Assembly (NCBI RefSeq): GCF_030272615.1
Contig: NC_081415.1
Span: forward strand, 265,767,925 to 265,831,924
Source: Cryptomeria japonica
Lineage: Eukaryota; Streptophyta; Pinopsida; Cupressales; Cupressaceae
DNA length: 64,000 nt
Direction of reading: 5' to 3'
A program made the position numbers and the translations under genes. Positions within the stretch are counted from its first letter, which is position 1. Every line of letters starts with the position of its first letter. Positions 1-11,076 of this stretch are shown here, piece by piece. A model generated the notes under the pieces. That model saw nothing but the letters and a program-made list of their open reading frames with translations. It made no database searches and was not told the DNA's origin.

Positions 1-969
1 GTCACCCTTACCATTATAAAGCTCCAAATGCAGAATTTCAACATGTTTAGGTGGAATAGCTCGAACAATGTCAAGAGAAAGTGGGCTCGCAACATCAAAT
101 GTGGGCACACTAAACTTAGATTGATTCATAGAGGCAATTTGTTGCTGTAAAGAAGAGACAGTTTGTGCAAGATTGTTAATGGTCGCTTCAGTCGAAGAGT
201 TAGATTGTGATGGAGGTGTTATGTTATTGAAAGAAGGTAGAGAGTAAGGTGGAGGGACACTATGATAGTTAGTCATAGGAGATGATTGAAAAGGCGGAAC
301 ACTACAAGGAGGAATGGAATGGTTAAATGAATTTCCCCCTTGCGCCAGGTTCATTTGCGGAGATGTAATAGGAACACTCATTGAAGGAATGAATGAAGAA
401 GTTGGATTAAATGAATGAAGAGGGTTGATTGAAGAAGAAGGATTGCTCACATGACTGGTGATCATAGGCAGAAGGTCTTGTATTGAAGTAGTCATTATGT
501 TTGATGTAAAAGTAGGTATACTGGCAATAGAAGTTGTCAAAGCAATAGAATGATTGTCTTGAGTAGGAGGTTGTGTATAACCCAAAGTTTCAGCACAACT
601 CTTCATAGGCATCACATTTGAATCCACAATGTGTGCAATACCACGCAAAATATCAATTCCATTCTTGTCACTTTGAAGCATACGTTTTAAACCCTCAATT
701 AAAGGAAGAGCTTGACTATCGGGGTATTCTTGAGACATCCATTGTCGAAAATCGTCAAATTGGTTATCCAATTTCGAAAGTTGTTCTTCAGAAACCTCAT
801 GGAGAGCTTCTTCATCATTAAGAGGATTAGAGGAATTACCCATGTCTTCATTAAAAAGGCCATTCAAATTAGGTTCCATCTCCTCAGTAATTAAACCTTG
901 GAAAGACTTAATTCTAAGGCTTCGTCTAACAGGGATAGTGTAAGTAGGGCTTATTGTTGTAAAACTCAT
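1..969 (-). CDS. gag: Ty3/gypsy Gag, N-terminal part (partial, runs off left edge)
   Basis: An uninterrupted frame of 323 codons runs from the ATG at 969 to the window edge; I checked it triplet by triplet and found no stop. The protein begins MSFTTISPTYTIP. It has an acidic, Ser/Pro/Asn-rich N-terminal half and a short coiled-coil-like stretch (NNLAQTVSSLQQQIASMN). It then enters the segment that usually opens the gypsy capsid domain: SLDIVRAIPPKHVEILHLEL followed by YNGKGD, comparable to the I-x-PP-x-x-x...YxGKGDP entry of plant gypsy Gag. Nucleocapsid and protease lie beyond the edge. It is the only retrotransposon frame here without a visible lesion, so A may be relatively young. Gag forms the particle that packages element RNA in the cytoplasm. 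The start codon is the first ATG after the leader. Confidence 0.72.
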   Translation of the reverse strand, partial: MSFTTISPTYTIPVRRSLRIKSFQGLITEEMEPNLNGLFNEDMGNSSNPLNDEEALHEVSEEQLSKLDNQFDDFRQWMSQEYPDSQALPLIEGLKRMLQSDKNGIDILRGIAHIVDSNVMPMKSCAETLGYTQPPTQDNHSIALTTSIASIPTFTSNIMTTSIQDLLPMITSHVSNPSSSINPLHSFNPTSSFIPSMSVPITSPQMNLAQGGNSFNHSIPPCSVPPFQSSPMTNYHSVPPPYSLPSFNNITPPSQSNSSTEATINNLAQTVSSLQQQIASMNQSKFSVPTFDVASPLSLDIVRAIPPKHVEILHLELYNGKGD

Positions 970-2137
970 GCACCAAAGAGAGACAGAAGATTTTGAATTT
1001 TAGAGGCAACAAATTTCAGTAAAATCAGCCAATCTCCTAGATTTAAGCTGTTAAATGCAATCAGGACAATCTCCCGAAATTTCGGAAAAAATGTCCGGGA
1101 CCATGGCGAACGGAGTGCACACGGTCCTCGCAACTTTTTTCGAAATTTTTAGGGATGAAAGTTATGATGATTTTACAGCTAACCTGAAAAAATTGAGTGA
1201 TTTTACGATCTATAGATAGGCCAAATTAAAGTTGCAATCTCGAAATTGAACCCTACCAAGATTGTCGAAAAAATGCAAAGTTTGAATTTTGAAAAAGAGA
1301 GGGAAACTGAAATTTTGAATTTTATGATTTTATAAGGAATACTAAAAGCAATGCAGGTTTTGAAATTTAAAAATTGACTCAATTTCACACAAAATTCAAT
1401 TTTGAAAGCGGAAATCAAGGTTGTTGTAATTAAACATCTAATTTCAAAAGTCACAAATTGCAAAAATTTGAATAAAGCACTGAAATTTCGAATGAATGCC
1501 AACACACTTTTTAGATTTAGGACAGTAAGAAACACAATTTTGACATGAATTTCAGTTTCAACAATTTTTGAATGATTAGAAGCCTTAATCCAAGCAATCG
1601 CTAGACCAACTTTGACTGTAATTTTGAAAGTGTTAGAATTGATGAAATCAGCCAAAATTCTGGATTTTAGCAGAAAAATACAGTAAGATCTAACTCCCGA
1701 AATTTCGAAAAAAATGTCGGGGACGATGGGGCTCGGGGTGCACACGGTCCTCACAACTTTTTTCCAAATTTTCAGGGATAAGAGATATTATGATTTTGTT
1801 GCGGAATCCAAAGTTACAGCCGATTTGGAGGTGTTTTAATCAGTGAAATTATCAGTCAAAGGTTGAATCAAGAAGGTTTTAAAAATTAGGGTTTTGACAC
1901 TTAACCACTTAATTTTCAAAATTAAAGCACAGATATGATTTGATAATTTGTAATAGAAGGGTAGATCTAAAACAAGCATTAACATTTAGACATTTCACAA
2001 GCTTAATTACTAAAAAGAAAATTTTAGGGTTTTCATGTAATTAACCTCTAAAATTTGCAAAAGATCAAGCATGGAAATGTAATTAAGGAAGCAAATTTTT
2101 CAGATCTAACCATGAATAATCAGAATTAGGATGTTCA
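970..2137 (-). other. Leader (5' untranslated region) of gypsy A
   Basis: About 1.2 kb between PBS and gag without recognisable coding. It contains two diverged copies of an approximately 85-bp module (about 1074-1160 and 1690-1780), each with a cccgaaatttcg stretch and then a GC-rich block ending gtgcacacggtcctc. A related GC-rich block occurs in the LTR near 2510. A 183-codon frame at 1203-1754 lies on the element strand but shows no family motif and may be chance. Confidence 0.55.
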
Positions 2138-2151
2138 CGTCGGGTTCACCA
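2138..2151 (-). other. Primer-binding site of gypsy A
   Basis: On the minus strand the bases next to the LTR end read TGGTGAACCCGACG, starting three bases (TTT) inside the LTR terminus. TGG plus a GC-rich tail is the expected form for a site complementary to a tRNA 3' end. I could not assign the tRNA; it is not the initiator-methionine type used by B, C and D. Confidence 0.6.
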
Positions 2152-2154
2152 AAA

Positions 2155-3493
2155 TGTAAAGCGGAAAATTGAACCCTAGGTGTTCTCCCCCACTCCAAGG
2201 AGAAGGGGGGTCACTAGGATTGACGGTTTTCACTTAGGAGGGACTTTACATTCAAAAGAGGGGTTGAAACCCACAAGATCCAATCCCACACAATGCAAGA
2301 TTGGATTCTAAATGAGTTTCAAGGGTTAAGACAGCAAGGCTACCCTCTTTTGTAAAGAATGTAGATAGAAGGATTAAGCTAGGAATGCATGAAAAGTGAG
2401 AAAGATTCACTTATAAACAAAGATAGGAATATAGGATGAAGCTGCGGACCTGGAATTAGCAGTAAAATGTCAAGACGACACTGTCATGCAAATTTGAGCA
2501 AAAGTTGACGGGACGATGGTGCCCAGCGTGCACACAGTCCTCCGAAAAATCCGTGAAACGAAGGGGGATCTGTTTGTCTCTGCACAAGGATTCCAGATCT
2601 TCAATTACAGTAGCGTACCTGCAACCTACACACAAAAAAGAGGAGACGATTGGGGGGTTAGGGATTAGGGGTTTGCCCTTAGGTCAAACCCCAGTTTTGG
2701 AATTAACCAAGAAATGAGAAATGTTGTAAAAGTAAATGTTTGTAATGTAAACAAGTACTTGATACCTTGTTGTAAGAATGTTTTTATTCTTACATGCGAA
2801 GGTGTAAATGTTGTTGTATGTTGTATGTTGTATGTGATCTCCTCTTCAATGGTTGAATCCTTGTCTTGAATGCAACACTTAGCCTTGAATGGAGACTTAG
2901 AATGATCAATTGCTTGAAGGAATGCTTGAATGCTTGAATGCTTGAATGTTTGCCTAGCGCTTTCGCCTCTTGTACACATATGTCCTTCCTCCTCCAAAAT
3001 GGGAGAGGAAATGTAGTTTATATACTTGCCAATTAGGGTTAAAAGACTGATTTTTCTGACCTTAGGCCGACCAGGAAAGGTTATTTTCCAATTTGCAAAC
3101 TTGAAGACCCGAGGCCCCAAAAGAGACCGGGCCCAAAATAGGGCCAGGGACCAGGGCGCTGGGCACCATGGTCTTGGGGGACCAGGGCGCTGGGCACCCT
3201 AGTCCTGAAGGACCAGGGCACTGGGCACCATGGTCCCACCTCCAGGGATAGCAAGGTGCAAGGAGGATCAGGCCAGGGTGCTGGAAAATGCAGTTTTTGA
3301 TGTCATGGACAAGTTTTGGGGTCTCCATTCAGGTTCAGTGTTGCGTCGCCATCGTGAAGACCCAAATGCGGTTGAAATTGCAAGTGTCGCAATTTTAAGA
3401 CGCTACAGATCTAATGCTTGGCGCGACCTCGCAAAGGAAAAGTGCACGACTGTTAAACTCCGTGAAGTGGCGAAAAGGAGGTAGGGCCTGACA
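2155..3493 (-). repeat. 5' LTR of gypsy A (1,339 bp)
   Basis: Plus-strand boundaries are TGTAAAGCGG at the left and GGGCCTGACA at the right, giving TG...CA ends in both readings. The left boundary is fixed by the adjacent PBS, the right one only by the terminal dinucleotide and the change of sequence character, because the partner LTR is outside the window. It holds a GC-rich tandem repeat (3149-3241) and a short (cttgaatg)n run near 2920-2950. Confidence 0.68.
3149..3241. repeat. Three tandem 31-bp GC-rich units in LTR A
   Basis: Units start at 3149, 3180 and 3211 and share gaccagggc[g/a]ctgggcacc followed by a variable tail such as atggtc. The unit is close to the reverse complement of the single block at 2510-2540 in the same LTR, so the motif exists in both orientations within one LTR. 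Confidence 0.8.
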
Positions 3494-3952
3494 CTAAAGC
3501 AAAGAGATTAAACAAAGATAAAGGTGATGTAAGTTCTCAAGATCCAATGGCCAACATTGTTTCACGAAAGAAAAGAGCATAGGTTTTATGTTCTACGAAG
3601 TAGCGAAAGAGCGAAATAGAGGAAAGACTTAGAGAAATTATGACCCATTGGAGCCAGTTTTGAATTCGATTTGGCGAATTTAATTCTGAAAAGAAAGCCG
3701 ATGCATGTGGAGTTAATTTCTAAAAACTTAAATGCCAACTTGCCCTTTTTAGTCTGCATCAACTTGATTGCTAAGTATTGTTTCATCGAAGTTTGTTGTA
3801 GAGCAAATTGTTGTAGAGTGATTTTCTTTAGGCGAATAATCAGGTTTCTTGTGCTTTTCTTGATAACTCTTGGTTTGTTCTCAAATACTGCTATGTGAAT
3901 TACTTCATTAGAGGTCTATGCTAGCTTCTAGTGGTATAATTGTTTGACCAGA
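3494..3952. other. No gene seen between LTR A and the decayed plus-strand gene
   Basis: About 460 bp of mixed sequence with stops in all frames. It could be the 5' untranslated or upstream part of the unknown gene starting at 3953, but no promoter or splice signal is convincing. Confidence 0.4.
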
Positions 3953-5056
3953 ATGGCACCTAGAAGAGAATTTACAGGGAAAGTGAATTACCAGGACCGA
4001 AATATCTGTGATGATTTTTTAGAGCAATTAACCATGTCCACCAATGTTGGGGCTAAGGCCAAAGAGCTAGTACCTAAGAACCCTCATCTAAAAATTGGAG
4101 ATGGCCTTTATGATAAGGGTAATTGGTTGAGGGACCCTAAAATAGGAATGTCAGGCTTACGACTCTTCAAAGTTGGTTTTGTGTAGAGGAATTCCCCAGC
4201 TGCTTTGAATGGCATATGGGAGCAAGATGTAGGAAAGCTTGTGGTCCCAGGTGTTTTTATGGATGTAGATCTGTTAGCCCTGATTGCACAGAATTATGAC
4301 TCTGTGGCAAGATGCATCAGGAACATAAAGGGAACAGTCTTGATTGAGATAAATGAAGATGAGTTCAGGAAAGTGTTTAAACTCAGTGAGTCCTCCAATA
4401 TGTTAGAACCTATTGACTTTGAGTCATTAGCCCAGGTTTACAACACACAAAGGGATCATCTTAGAAGTGTCCCATTGAAAGAATTCTTTGTAAAGATAGG
4501 GGGGTTAACAATTGTAGGCCCCAGCACAATGGAACCATTCTCTCTCAACCTATTCACTCTGAGAGCTAAGGGTATGTATTGGGCATTATGCCAGATTTTT
4601 GGAGAGGATGCTGAAAAGAGTATGCCAACCCATTATATGTTAATGATTGCAAAAATTCTAAACCCCTCCCTAGCAATAACATTTGATTATGCCTCATACC
4701 TTGCTGATGCAATTCATAAAGGGCTAGTAGGAATAAAAAATGGTAAGGTGGATAGGCCATTTAGATGGTACTCCATGTTAATGCATATGTTTCTATTCAA
4801 AGGGGCTGATTATTTTGGAAAGGAGATGGACCTGATTAAGGTCAAGGATAAAGAGGAGATGCCAGTGCAATTGTGGAGTACTGTTCTATCTTGGGATAGA
4901 GAAGATGCAAGTTATTTATAGTTTGATAGATGCCTTGCATCTAAAATTAGGATTCTTCTATGCAGAGAAAACCCTAGAATTCCTAAGGCTCTTTTGGAGT
5001 TTCTCAGACCAAAGGAGTTTGCAGAGGATATCAAGATTGTTCACAATTGGGGAGAC
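3953..5056 (+). pseudogene. Decayed protein gene of unknown family, part 1 (upstream of copia B)
   Basis: One plus-strand frame runs from the ATG at 3953 (MAPRREFTGKVNYQDR) to the copia B target site, broken only by TAG codons at 4184 and 4919. Visible sequence includes DVDLLALIAQNYDSVARCI, a segment MLMIAKILNPSLAITFDYAS and FRWYSMLMHMFLFKGADYF. It looks like a globular, partly helical protein. The frame continues beyond the copia insertion: removing the element and one ATATA copy joins ...VHNWGDIY to LYPVSTIFRVFG in phase. I do not recognise the family. The spacing of helices vaguely recalls the domain often labelled putative plant transposon protein, but this is weak. It could be an extra ORF of a large retroelement or a former host gene. 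Confidence 0.6.
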
Positions 5057-5061
5057 ATATA
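5057..5061. repeat. Target-site duplication ATATA of copia B, left copy (right copy 11077-11081)
   Basis: ATATA immediately precedes TGTAAGGA at the left LTR and immediately follows CCCAACA at the right LTR. Confidence 0.9.
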
Positions 5062-5955
5062 TGTAAGGATGTTAAGTAGCGGAAACAACTTCCTACACTA
5101 ACCTTGAGAGGAGGGTAATGCAAAACTTTTTCAGATCGTTACAACAGTTACAGAAAATAGAAATAGATATAATAACATTCATACCACAACACAATGATTT
5201 ACGTGGGGAAAACCCTTTCGGGAGAAAAACCCCACCCTCCAAAAGCAGCTCAATATTTTATTCAGCAATCAAAAACAGATTACAACATACTTGCAGAGCA
5301 AGCTCTTTGCAGGAGTACCATTAATCAGAGATTCAGAGGCAACTCAATAGCCATAAGACTCTTACACACAACCTCTATCTCACACAACTCATAAATAGGA
5401 GATACAATACAGGAAACCGTCAAACGGTATTACAAAACCATGGGCGAAAACCACCCAATAAGGTGTAGCCGACCTTATCTCCCTTCTAGATGCCCTATGA
5501 CATGTTAAAGCACACATCAACACATGTCGCTCCCTTTTACAGCTCATTTATGTATCCGATACAAATTATTTTTCCTATTTCAGGAGTACAAACTTCCGGA
5601 GGCCATAACTTGAGAACCGGGTGTCCGATTGACGAACCGTTTGAAGCGCTGGAAAGCTCGCGAAGTTCTCTATCACCTCGTAACCCGCTTCACTGGTTAC
5701 GGCCACTTTTCAGGGCATTTCGGAGCCTCTAAAGTCCCCAAAATTAAGTTTAAACATTTTATTGCACCCCTCCAAGACGAAAACATTAATATCTTCAAAA
5801 CTAGCTGTGACCTTGCGACGCAACTTTACCAGAATGCTTATCTAGCCAACCAGAAGCTTCAGGGAGAGTTTCGCACCATTTCGTGCTCAAATGAAAACTT
5901 ACTATAAATAGTAACCTCACATAAATGCAAGGTTGAGACACCATTTTTCCCAACA
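5062..5955 (-). repeat. 3' LTR of copia B
   Basis: 894 bp, aligned throughout with 10183-11076. The short plus-strand frames inside it (for example near 5194-5394 and 5629-5907) recur in the other LTR and have no coding signature. Confidence 0.95.
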
Positions 5956-5970
5956 AATCTCCCACTTGTC
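5956..5970 (-). other. Polypurine tract of copia B
   Basis: On the minus strand GACAAGTGGGAGATT abuts the 3' LTR start TGTTGGG. A GTGGGAGATT-type tract is common for plant copia second-strand priming. Confidence 0.75.
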
Positions 5971-6011
5971 GAACACCTTGCAAGAGCGGAAGGGAATGTC
6001 AACACAATGAA

Positions 6012-7532
6012 TCAATTGCTAGGGGCCATAAGGCCCATAGACTCTGAACACCATCTGAACTTCTCTGTGCTCACAGCCTTAGTTAAAGCATCTGCAACAT
6101 TCATCAAAGTTTCCACCTTAAACAGCTTCACCCTACCATCTTCGACCATATCTCTAACAAAATGATACTGAACATCAATATGTTTGGTCCGGGCATGAAA
6201 TGTCGGGTTCTTAGCTAGGCTAATTGCACTCTGACTGTCACAGTAAACTGTCACTGTACCTTGTTTTATTCCAATATCCGAACACAGTCTCTTAAGCCAA
6301 ATGGCCTCTTTACAAGCATGAGTAGCTGCCATGTACTCTGCTTCAGTAGTGGATAGAGCAACCATAGCTTGTCGCTTACTCATCCAACTAATTGCACCAC
6401 CAAACAAAGTAAACACATATGCACTGGTGGATCTTCTGCTATCAATATCACCTACCCAATCTGAATCCACATAACCATGGATATCAAGGGAATTCATGTC
6501 TCCAACTGAATTACCATGATAACACAAAGAATACTCTGAAGTACCCTTCAAATATCTGAAGACTCTTTTGACTGCATCCCAATGAACTCTACCAGGATTA
6601 GACATATATCTAGAAAGTACTCCCACTGCTTGGGCAATAACTGGTCTAGTACAGACCATAGCATACATCAAGCTTCCAACCGTACTCTGGTAAGGCACTC
6701 TACTCATGTCTTCCATCTCCAATGGGGATGTAGGACAATCTAAAATAGATAGTTTCATTCCAACTATAAAAGGAACACTCAATGGTCTACAATTCTGCAT
6801 GTTGAACCTCTGTAACACTAAATTCACATACTTACTCTGGCCTAGCCATAGCTTTCTGTTCACCCTATCTCTTCTAATTTCCATCCCAAGAATGTGCTTT
6901 GCTGCACCAAGATCTTTCATTTCAAATTTAGCAGTGAGCTGAGACTTCAGTTCTGAAATCATACCTTTCCCTTTACCAATGAATAACATATCATCAACAT
7001 ACAATGCAATGAATAAGAAATGATCACCATAAGATTTATAATAAACACAGTGATCTGATTTAGAACGTTCAAATCCCAAACTCAACACATATGTATCAAA
7101 TTTCTGGTACCACATCCTAGGACTTTGTTTGAGCCCATACAAAGATTTCTTCAATTTACAGACCAAATTACTTTTTCCTTTCACCACATAGTGCTCCGGT
7201 TATGTCATATAAATATCTTCCTCCAAATCACCATGAAGGAAAGCAGTTTTCACATCCATTTGCTCAACCTCTAAATCATAAGCAGTAGCAATAGAAAGCA
7301 AAAATCTAATGGACGTCATTTTTGCAACAGGAGAAAATATCTCATCGTAATCAACACCCTCAACCTGAGAGTAGCCTTTTGCAACCAACCTTGCTTTATA
7401 CTTCTCAATGCTTCCATCTGAACCAATCTTTTTCTTGAACACCCATTTACAACCAACAGGTTTTCGTCCTTCAGGCAATGGTACAAGATCCCATGTATCA
7501 TTCTTTTTCAAAGCTGCCATTTCTTCCTCCAT
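6012..7532 (-). pseudogene. pol: Copia B reverse transcriptase and RNase H
   Basis: This is the C-terminal third of the copia polyprotein. RT begins at MEEEMAALKKNDTWDLVPLP, followed by PVGCKWVFKKK, AFLHGDLEEDIYM and the catalytic ALYVDDMLFIG (near 6981-7007, YVDD box). RNase H follows with the DSDWVGDIDSRRSTSAYVF, STTEAEYMAA and KHIDVQYHFVRDMV motifs. It ends at VSTEKFRWCSESMGL next to the polypurine tract. A TAA between 7200 and 7187 interrupts RT just after the IYMT motif, and a TAG separates it from the upstream module. Otherwise the frame is unbroken, so the enzyme is recently inactivated. In a working element it copies RNA to cDNA in cytoplasmic particles. Confidence 0.93.
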
Positions 7533-7541
7533 AGCAATCTT

Positions 7542-8213
7542 CTAGGATTCTGCATCATTCATACCTAATGCCTCTTCTATAGATTTCGGTTCATCCACAC
7601 TAGTATTCAGAGCAAAAATACATCTCCAATCATCAGGTGAATACCTTTCAGGTGGTTGTCTATGTCTTGTAGACCTTTGAACAAGCTGAGTTGGAGGTTC
7701 TTCCTCCTCTTCTGAAGATTCAGAGCTAGACGAGCTCTCCTCAAATTCTTGCCTATCTAGGGGTCTCGATTCAACTCTTTCAGGTGTAGAAGGAAGTTGA
7801 ATCACATCTTCTTTTTTAGTCTGTTCTGGCTGCAATGTAACAGAAGGAGACTTAATTTCTCTAAAAATAACACTTCTACTGTGAATTACCTTTTGTGCAA
7901 CAGGGTCCCAAAGCTTGTACCCTTTCACACCATAACTATACCCGATGAAGATACATTTCACAGCCTTGTTCTCCAACTTTGTTCGCTTCTCCTTTGGCAC
8001 ATGTGCATATGCCTCGCAACCAAAAACTCTAAGATGTCTCAATGAAGGCTTGTGACTTGACCATGCTTCCATAGGCGTTTTATCAACAAGAGCTGATGTA
8101 GGAGACCTGTTAATCAGGTAGCAAGCAGTGGCAACAGCTTCAGCCCAAAACTTTTGTTCGAGACCAGCACCACTCAACATACTCCTAGCCTTCTCCATCA
8201 GTGTCCTATTCAT
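7542..8213 (-). pseudogene. pol: Copia B integrase C-terminal region and linker to RT
   Basis: The frame continues from the catalytic core after one TAG. MNRTLMEKARSMLSGAGL and WAEAVATACYLINRSPTSAL are the end of the copia integrase core. LRVFGCEAYAHVPKEKRTKL and CIFIGYSYGVKGYKLWDP form the usual C-terminal domain. A Ser/Glu-rich linker (EESSSSSESSEEEEEPP) leads to RT. The TAG at 8232-8234 sits at the position of the conserved glutamine in the SP-x-NG motif, and another TAG (7539-7541) closes this segment. Confidence 0.9.
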
Positions 8214-8234
8214 TCTTTCTGCAACTCCATTCTG

Positions 8235-10058
8235 CTATGGAGAATACAGAGTTGTCTTCTGCCTGTTAATTCCACAGTCTTTACAGAATCTATCAAAATC
8301 ATTAGAGCAAAATTCACCGCCATTATCAGTTCTCAAACATTTTATTTTATTTCCAGTCTGCAACTCAACCATTGCTTTAAATTCTTTAAAACGACTAAAA
8401 ACTTCAGATTTACTCTTTAGAAAATAAACCCATGTCCTTCTACTAAAATCATCAATAAATGAAACATAATATGTGGATTTTGCAATCGAAGAGACATCTA
8501 CTGGACCAAACACATCAGAATGGATAAGATCCAAAACACCACAAGTTTTATGAGAACTCGAGTAAAACTGAACGCGGTTTTGTTTTCCATAAATGCAATG
8601 CTCACAGAAATCAAAGTCAAGGTTATAGTCATTCAAACCTTCAACAAGGTTTTTATTTTTCAAGGTCCTTAGACCCTTTTCTCCAATGTGGCCAAGTCTC
8701 TGGTGCCATAACATAGTCTTCTCTGCAGGTAACTTTGCTTCAGATGAAAGAGCACTCTTAGGTACCCAAAAACCATTTCCATCTGCTGAAGGTGAAACCG
8801 TCAAATCTTCCAGTGAAGTATCCGCAGATTTGCTTTTTACAGAAGTGCTATTACATTCAACAGTGTATGCTTCAAGCTTATACAAAGTGCCAAACCTGAC
8901 ACCTCTAGCAACTACCATAGCACCCTTAATCATCTTACATCCTACTTCAGAAAAGACTACCTGCACACCCACATCTATCAGTTTGCTCACAGATAACAGG
9001 TTTCGTTTTAATCCAGGGATATGCAGCACACCATTAATCCTTTTTATTCTACCATCAGAAAACCTGATTCTAACTTTACCTCGACCAACAATGTCTAGAT
9101 GTGAATCATCACCCAAGTACACCTTACCTCCATTAAATCCTTCATATTCAGAAAACCAATCTCTATTGGAAGTCATATGAAAAGATGCACCTGAGTCAAT
9201 TAGCCAGGCATCATTACCTGCATGAGTCGCCAAAGCCGCAATAAATGCATCGCCATCTTCCTTGTCGGACTCAGAATCAGAATCAAACTTTTTCTTTTTC
9301 TTCTTCTTCTTTTCTTCTTTGCAGTCCTTACGGATGTGACCCGATTTACCACAGTTCCAGCAAATGACTTTGGACTTTCCAGGAGATTTTGATCTCCCTT
9401 TGGATTTGGACTTGTCGCGCTTCTCATTCTTCTTGCCTTTCTCCTTAGGTCTTCCACGAACGGTTAGGGCTTCCTTTGAACTGATGGATACCTTCCTTCG
9501 CATCTCTTCACCGAGTAGGGCACCCACCATGTCTTCAGATTTCAAAACAACAGAAGTACTACCGATAGCCATAACAAGAGAATCCCACGAATCAGGCAAA
9601 GAACAAAGCAAGATCTGACATTTCTCCTCTTCGTCCATCTTAACACCGACGGATACTAATTGAGCCACCAACATATTGAATTCTTCCAGGTGGTCTGCAA
9701 TTCATCCACCCTCTTCCATCTTCAAGGAATACAATTTCTTTCTTAAGAAAATTTGATTTAATAAAGATTTCGCTTGATACATCTCACCAAGCTTAGTCCA
9801 TAGCTTCTTTGCAGAGTTCTCTTCATGGACATTGATTAGAACAGAGTCTGCCAGGCACAGTCTGATTAGACCCTTGGCTTTTCGGTCCATAACATCATAC
9901 TGAGCTGCCGCAGTAGGATCTGAGGGCCTTTGGACATTCGCATCAACAGCATCCCAAAGATCTCGATCTATTAGCAGATCTTCCATCTTCAGCTTCCACA
10001 TCTCAAAATTACTTCCATTAAATTTCTCCACCTCTATTCTCCCTGACGAACTCGCCAT
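8235..10058 (-). pseudogene. gag-pol: Copia B Gag, protease and integrase catalytic core
   Basis: The frame starts at MASSSGRIEVEKFNGSNFEM (10058) after the leader, which is typical for copia Gag. One TGA lies near 9700 (after MEEGG, before IADHLEEFN). The CCHC zinc knuckle CWNCGKSGHIRKDC lies at about 9322-9363 and is followed by a lysine run encoded by a CTT-rich stretch. Protease carries WLIDSGASFHM (DSG active site, near 9180). Integrase shows the HHCC zinc finger (HQRLGHIG...CEHCIYGK) and the first two acidic residues in FIDDFSRRTW and RTDNGGEF. All modules are present with normal spacing, so the only visible defects are the stops. Confidence 0.93.
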
Positions 10059-10167
10059 CTGAATATTCCTGCAACAAGATCAAAAAGTGTCTTCTGCACA
10101 AGCTCCCACTCAAATCTGGATTAGTTCAAAAAACCCAACTGCCCACAATTGAAACCAAAGGTGATCA

Positions 10168-10180
10168 GGCTCTGATACCA
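10168..10180 (-). other. Primer-binding site of copia B (initiator tRNA-Met)
   Basis: The minus strand reads TGGTATCAGAGCC two bases inside the 5' LTR. This is the standard plant copia site complementary to the 3' end of initiator methionine tRNA. Confidence 0.95.
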
Positions 10181-10182
10181 CT

Positions 10183-11076
10183 TGTAAGGAAGTTAAGTAG
10201 CGGAAACAACTTCCTACACTAACCTTGAGAGGAGGGTAATGCAAAACTTTTTCAGATCGTTACAACAGTTACAGAAAATAGAAATAGATATAATAACATT
10301 CATACCACAACACAATGATTTACGTGGGGAAAACCCTTTCGGGAGAAAAACCCCACCCTCCAAAAGCAGCTCAATATTTTATTCAGCAATCGAAAATAGA
10401 TTACAACATACTTGTAGAGAAAGCTCTTCGTAGGAGTACCATTAATCAGAGATTCAGAGGCAACTCAATAGCCATAAGACTCTTACACACAACCTCTATC
10501 TCACACACCTCATAAATAGGAGATACAATACAGGAAACCGTCAAACGGTATTACAAAACCATGGGCGAAAACCACCCAATAAGGTGTAGCCGACCTTATC
10601 TCCCTTCTAGATGCCCTATGACATGTTAAAGCACACATCAACACGTGTCGCTCCCTTTTACAGCTCATTTATGTATCTGATACAAATTATTTTTCCTATT
10701 TCAGGAGTACAAACTTTCGGAGGCCATAACTTGAGAACCGGGTGTCCAATTGACGAACCGTTTGAAGCGCCGGAAAGCTCGCGAAGTGCTCTATCACCTC
10801 GTAACCCGCTTCACCAATTATGGCCACTTTTCAGGGCATTTCGGAGCCTCTAAAGTCCCCAAAATTAAGTTTAAACATTTTATTGCACCCCTCCAAGATG
10901 AAAACATTAATATCTTCAAAACTAGCTGTGACCTTGCGACGCAACTTTATCGGAATGCTTATCTAGCCAACCAGAAGCTTCAGGGAGAGTTTCGCACCAT
11001 TTCGTGCTCAAATGAAAACTTACTATAAATAGTAACCTCGCATAAATGCAAGGTTGAGACACCATTTTTCCCAACA
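10183..11076 (-). repeat. 5' LTR of copia B
   Basis: 894 bp, the same length as the partner at 5062-5955. It is followed by the second ATATA target copy. Confidence 0.95.

Larger units (their letters stand above)
1..3493 (-). mobile_element. Ty3/gypsy LTR retrotransposon A, 5' part only
   Basis: Minus-strand element entering from the left edge. Reading right to left there is an LTR (3493-2155), a primer-binding site directly inside it, an approximately 1.1-kb leader and an open gag frame that leaves the window at base 1. The LTR begins TGTCAGGCCC and ends CTTTACA in element sense, so it has the expected TG...CA ends. The 3' half, second LTR and TSD lie outside, so completeness cannot be judged. 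The bases after the LTR (CTAAA, 3494-3498) would be one TSD copy. Confidence 0.8.
5062..11076 (-). mobile_element. Ty1/copia LTR retrotransposon B (6,015 bp, complete but mutated)
   Basis: Two 894-bp LTRs (5062-5955 and 10183-11076) begin TGTAAGGA and end CCCAACA. They are flanked by a perfect 5-bp target-site duplication ATATA (5057-5061 and 11077-11081). Inside are an initiator-tRNA PBS, a frame with gag, protease, integrase, reverse transcriptase and RNase H in copia order, and a polypurine tract. By eye the LTRs differ at roughly 20-25 positions (2-3%). It is inserted antisense inside the unknown plus-strand gene and interrupts its frame. Confidence 0.95.

Noticed and set aside
1203-1754. 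183-codon frame in the leader of gypsy A
   Set aside because: Hydrophobic Phe/Ile/Leu-rich translation of T/A-rich sequence, no motif, and it overlaps the repeated leader modules.
2665-3484. Several open frames in LTR A
   Set aside because: They overlap on both strands and derive from the GC-rich tandem repeat; no family resemblance.
5118-5907. Plus-strand frames in the LTRs of copia B
   Set aside because: They recur in the second LTR (10239-11028) on the strand opposite to the element's genes and have no coding features.
8686-9180. 164-codon plus-strand frame
   Set aside because: It is the antisense shadow of copia B protease-integrase.
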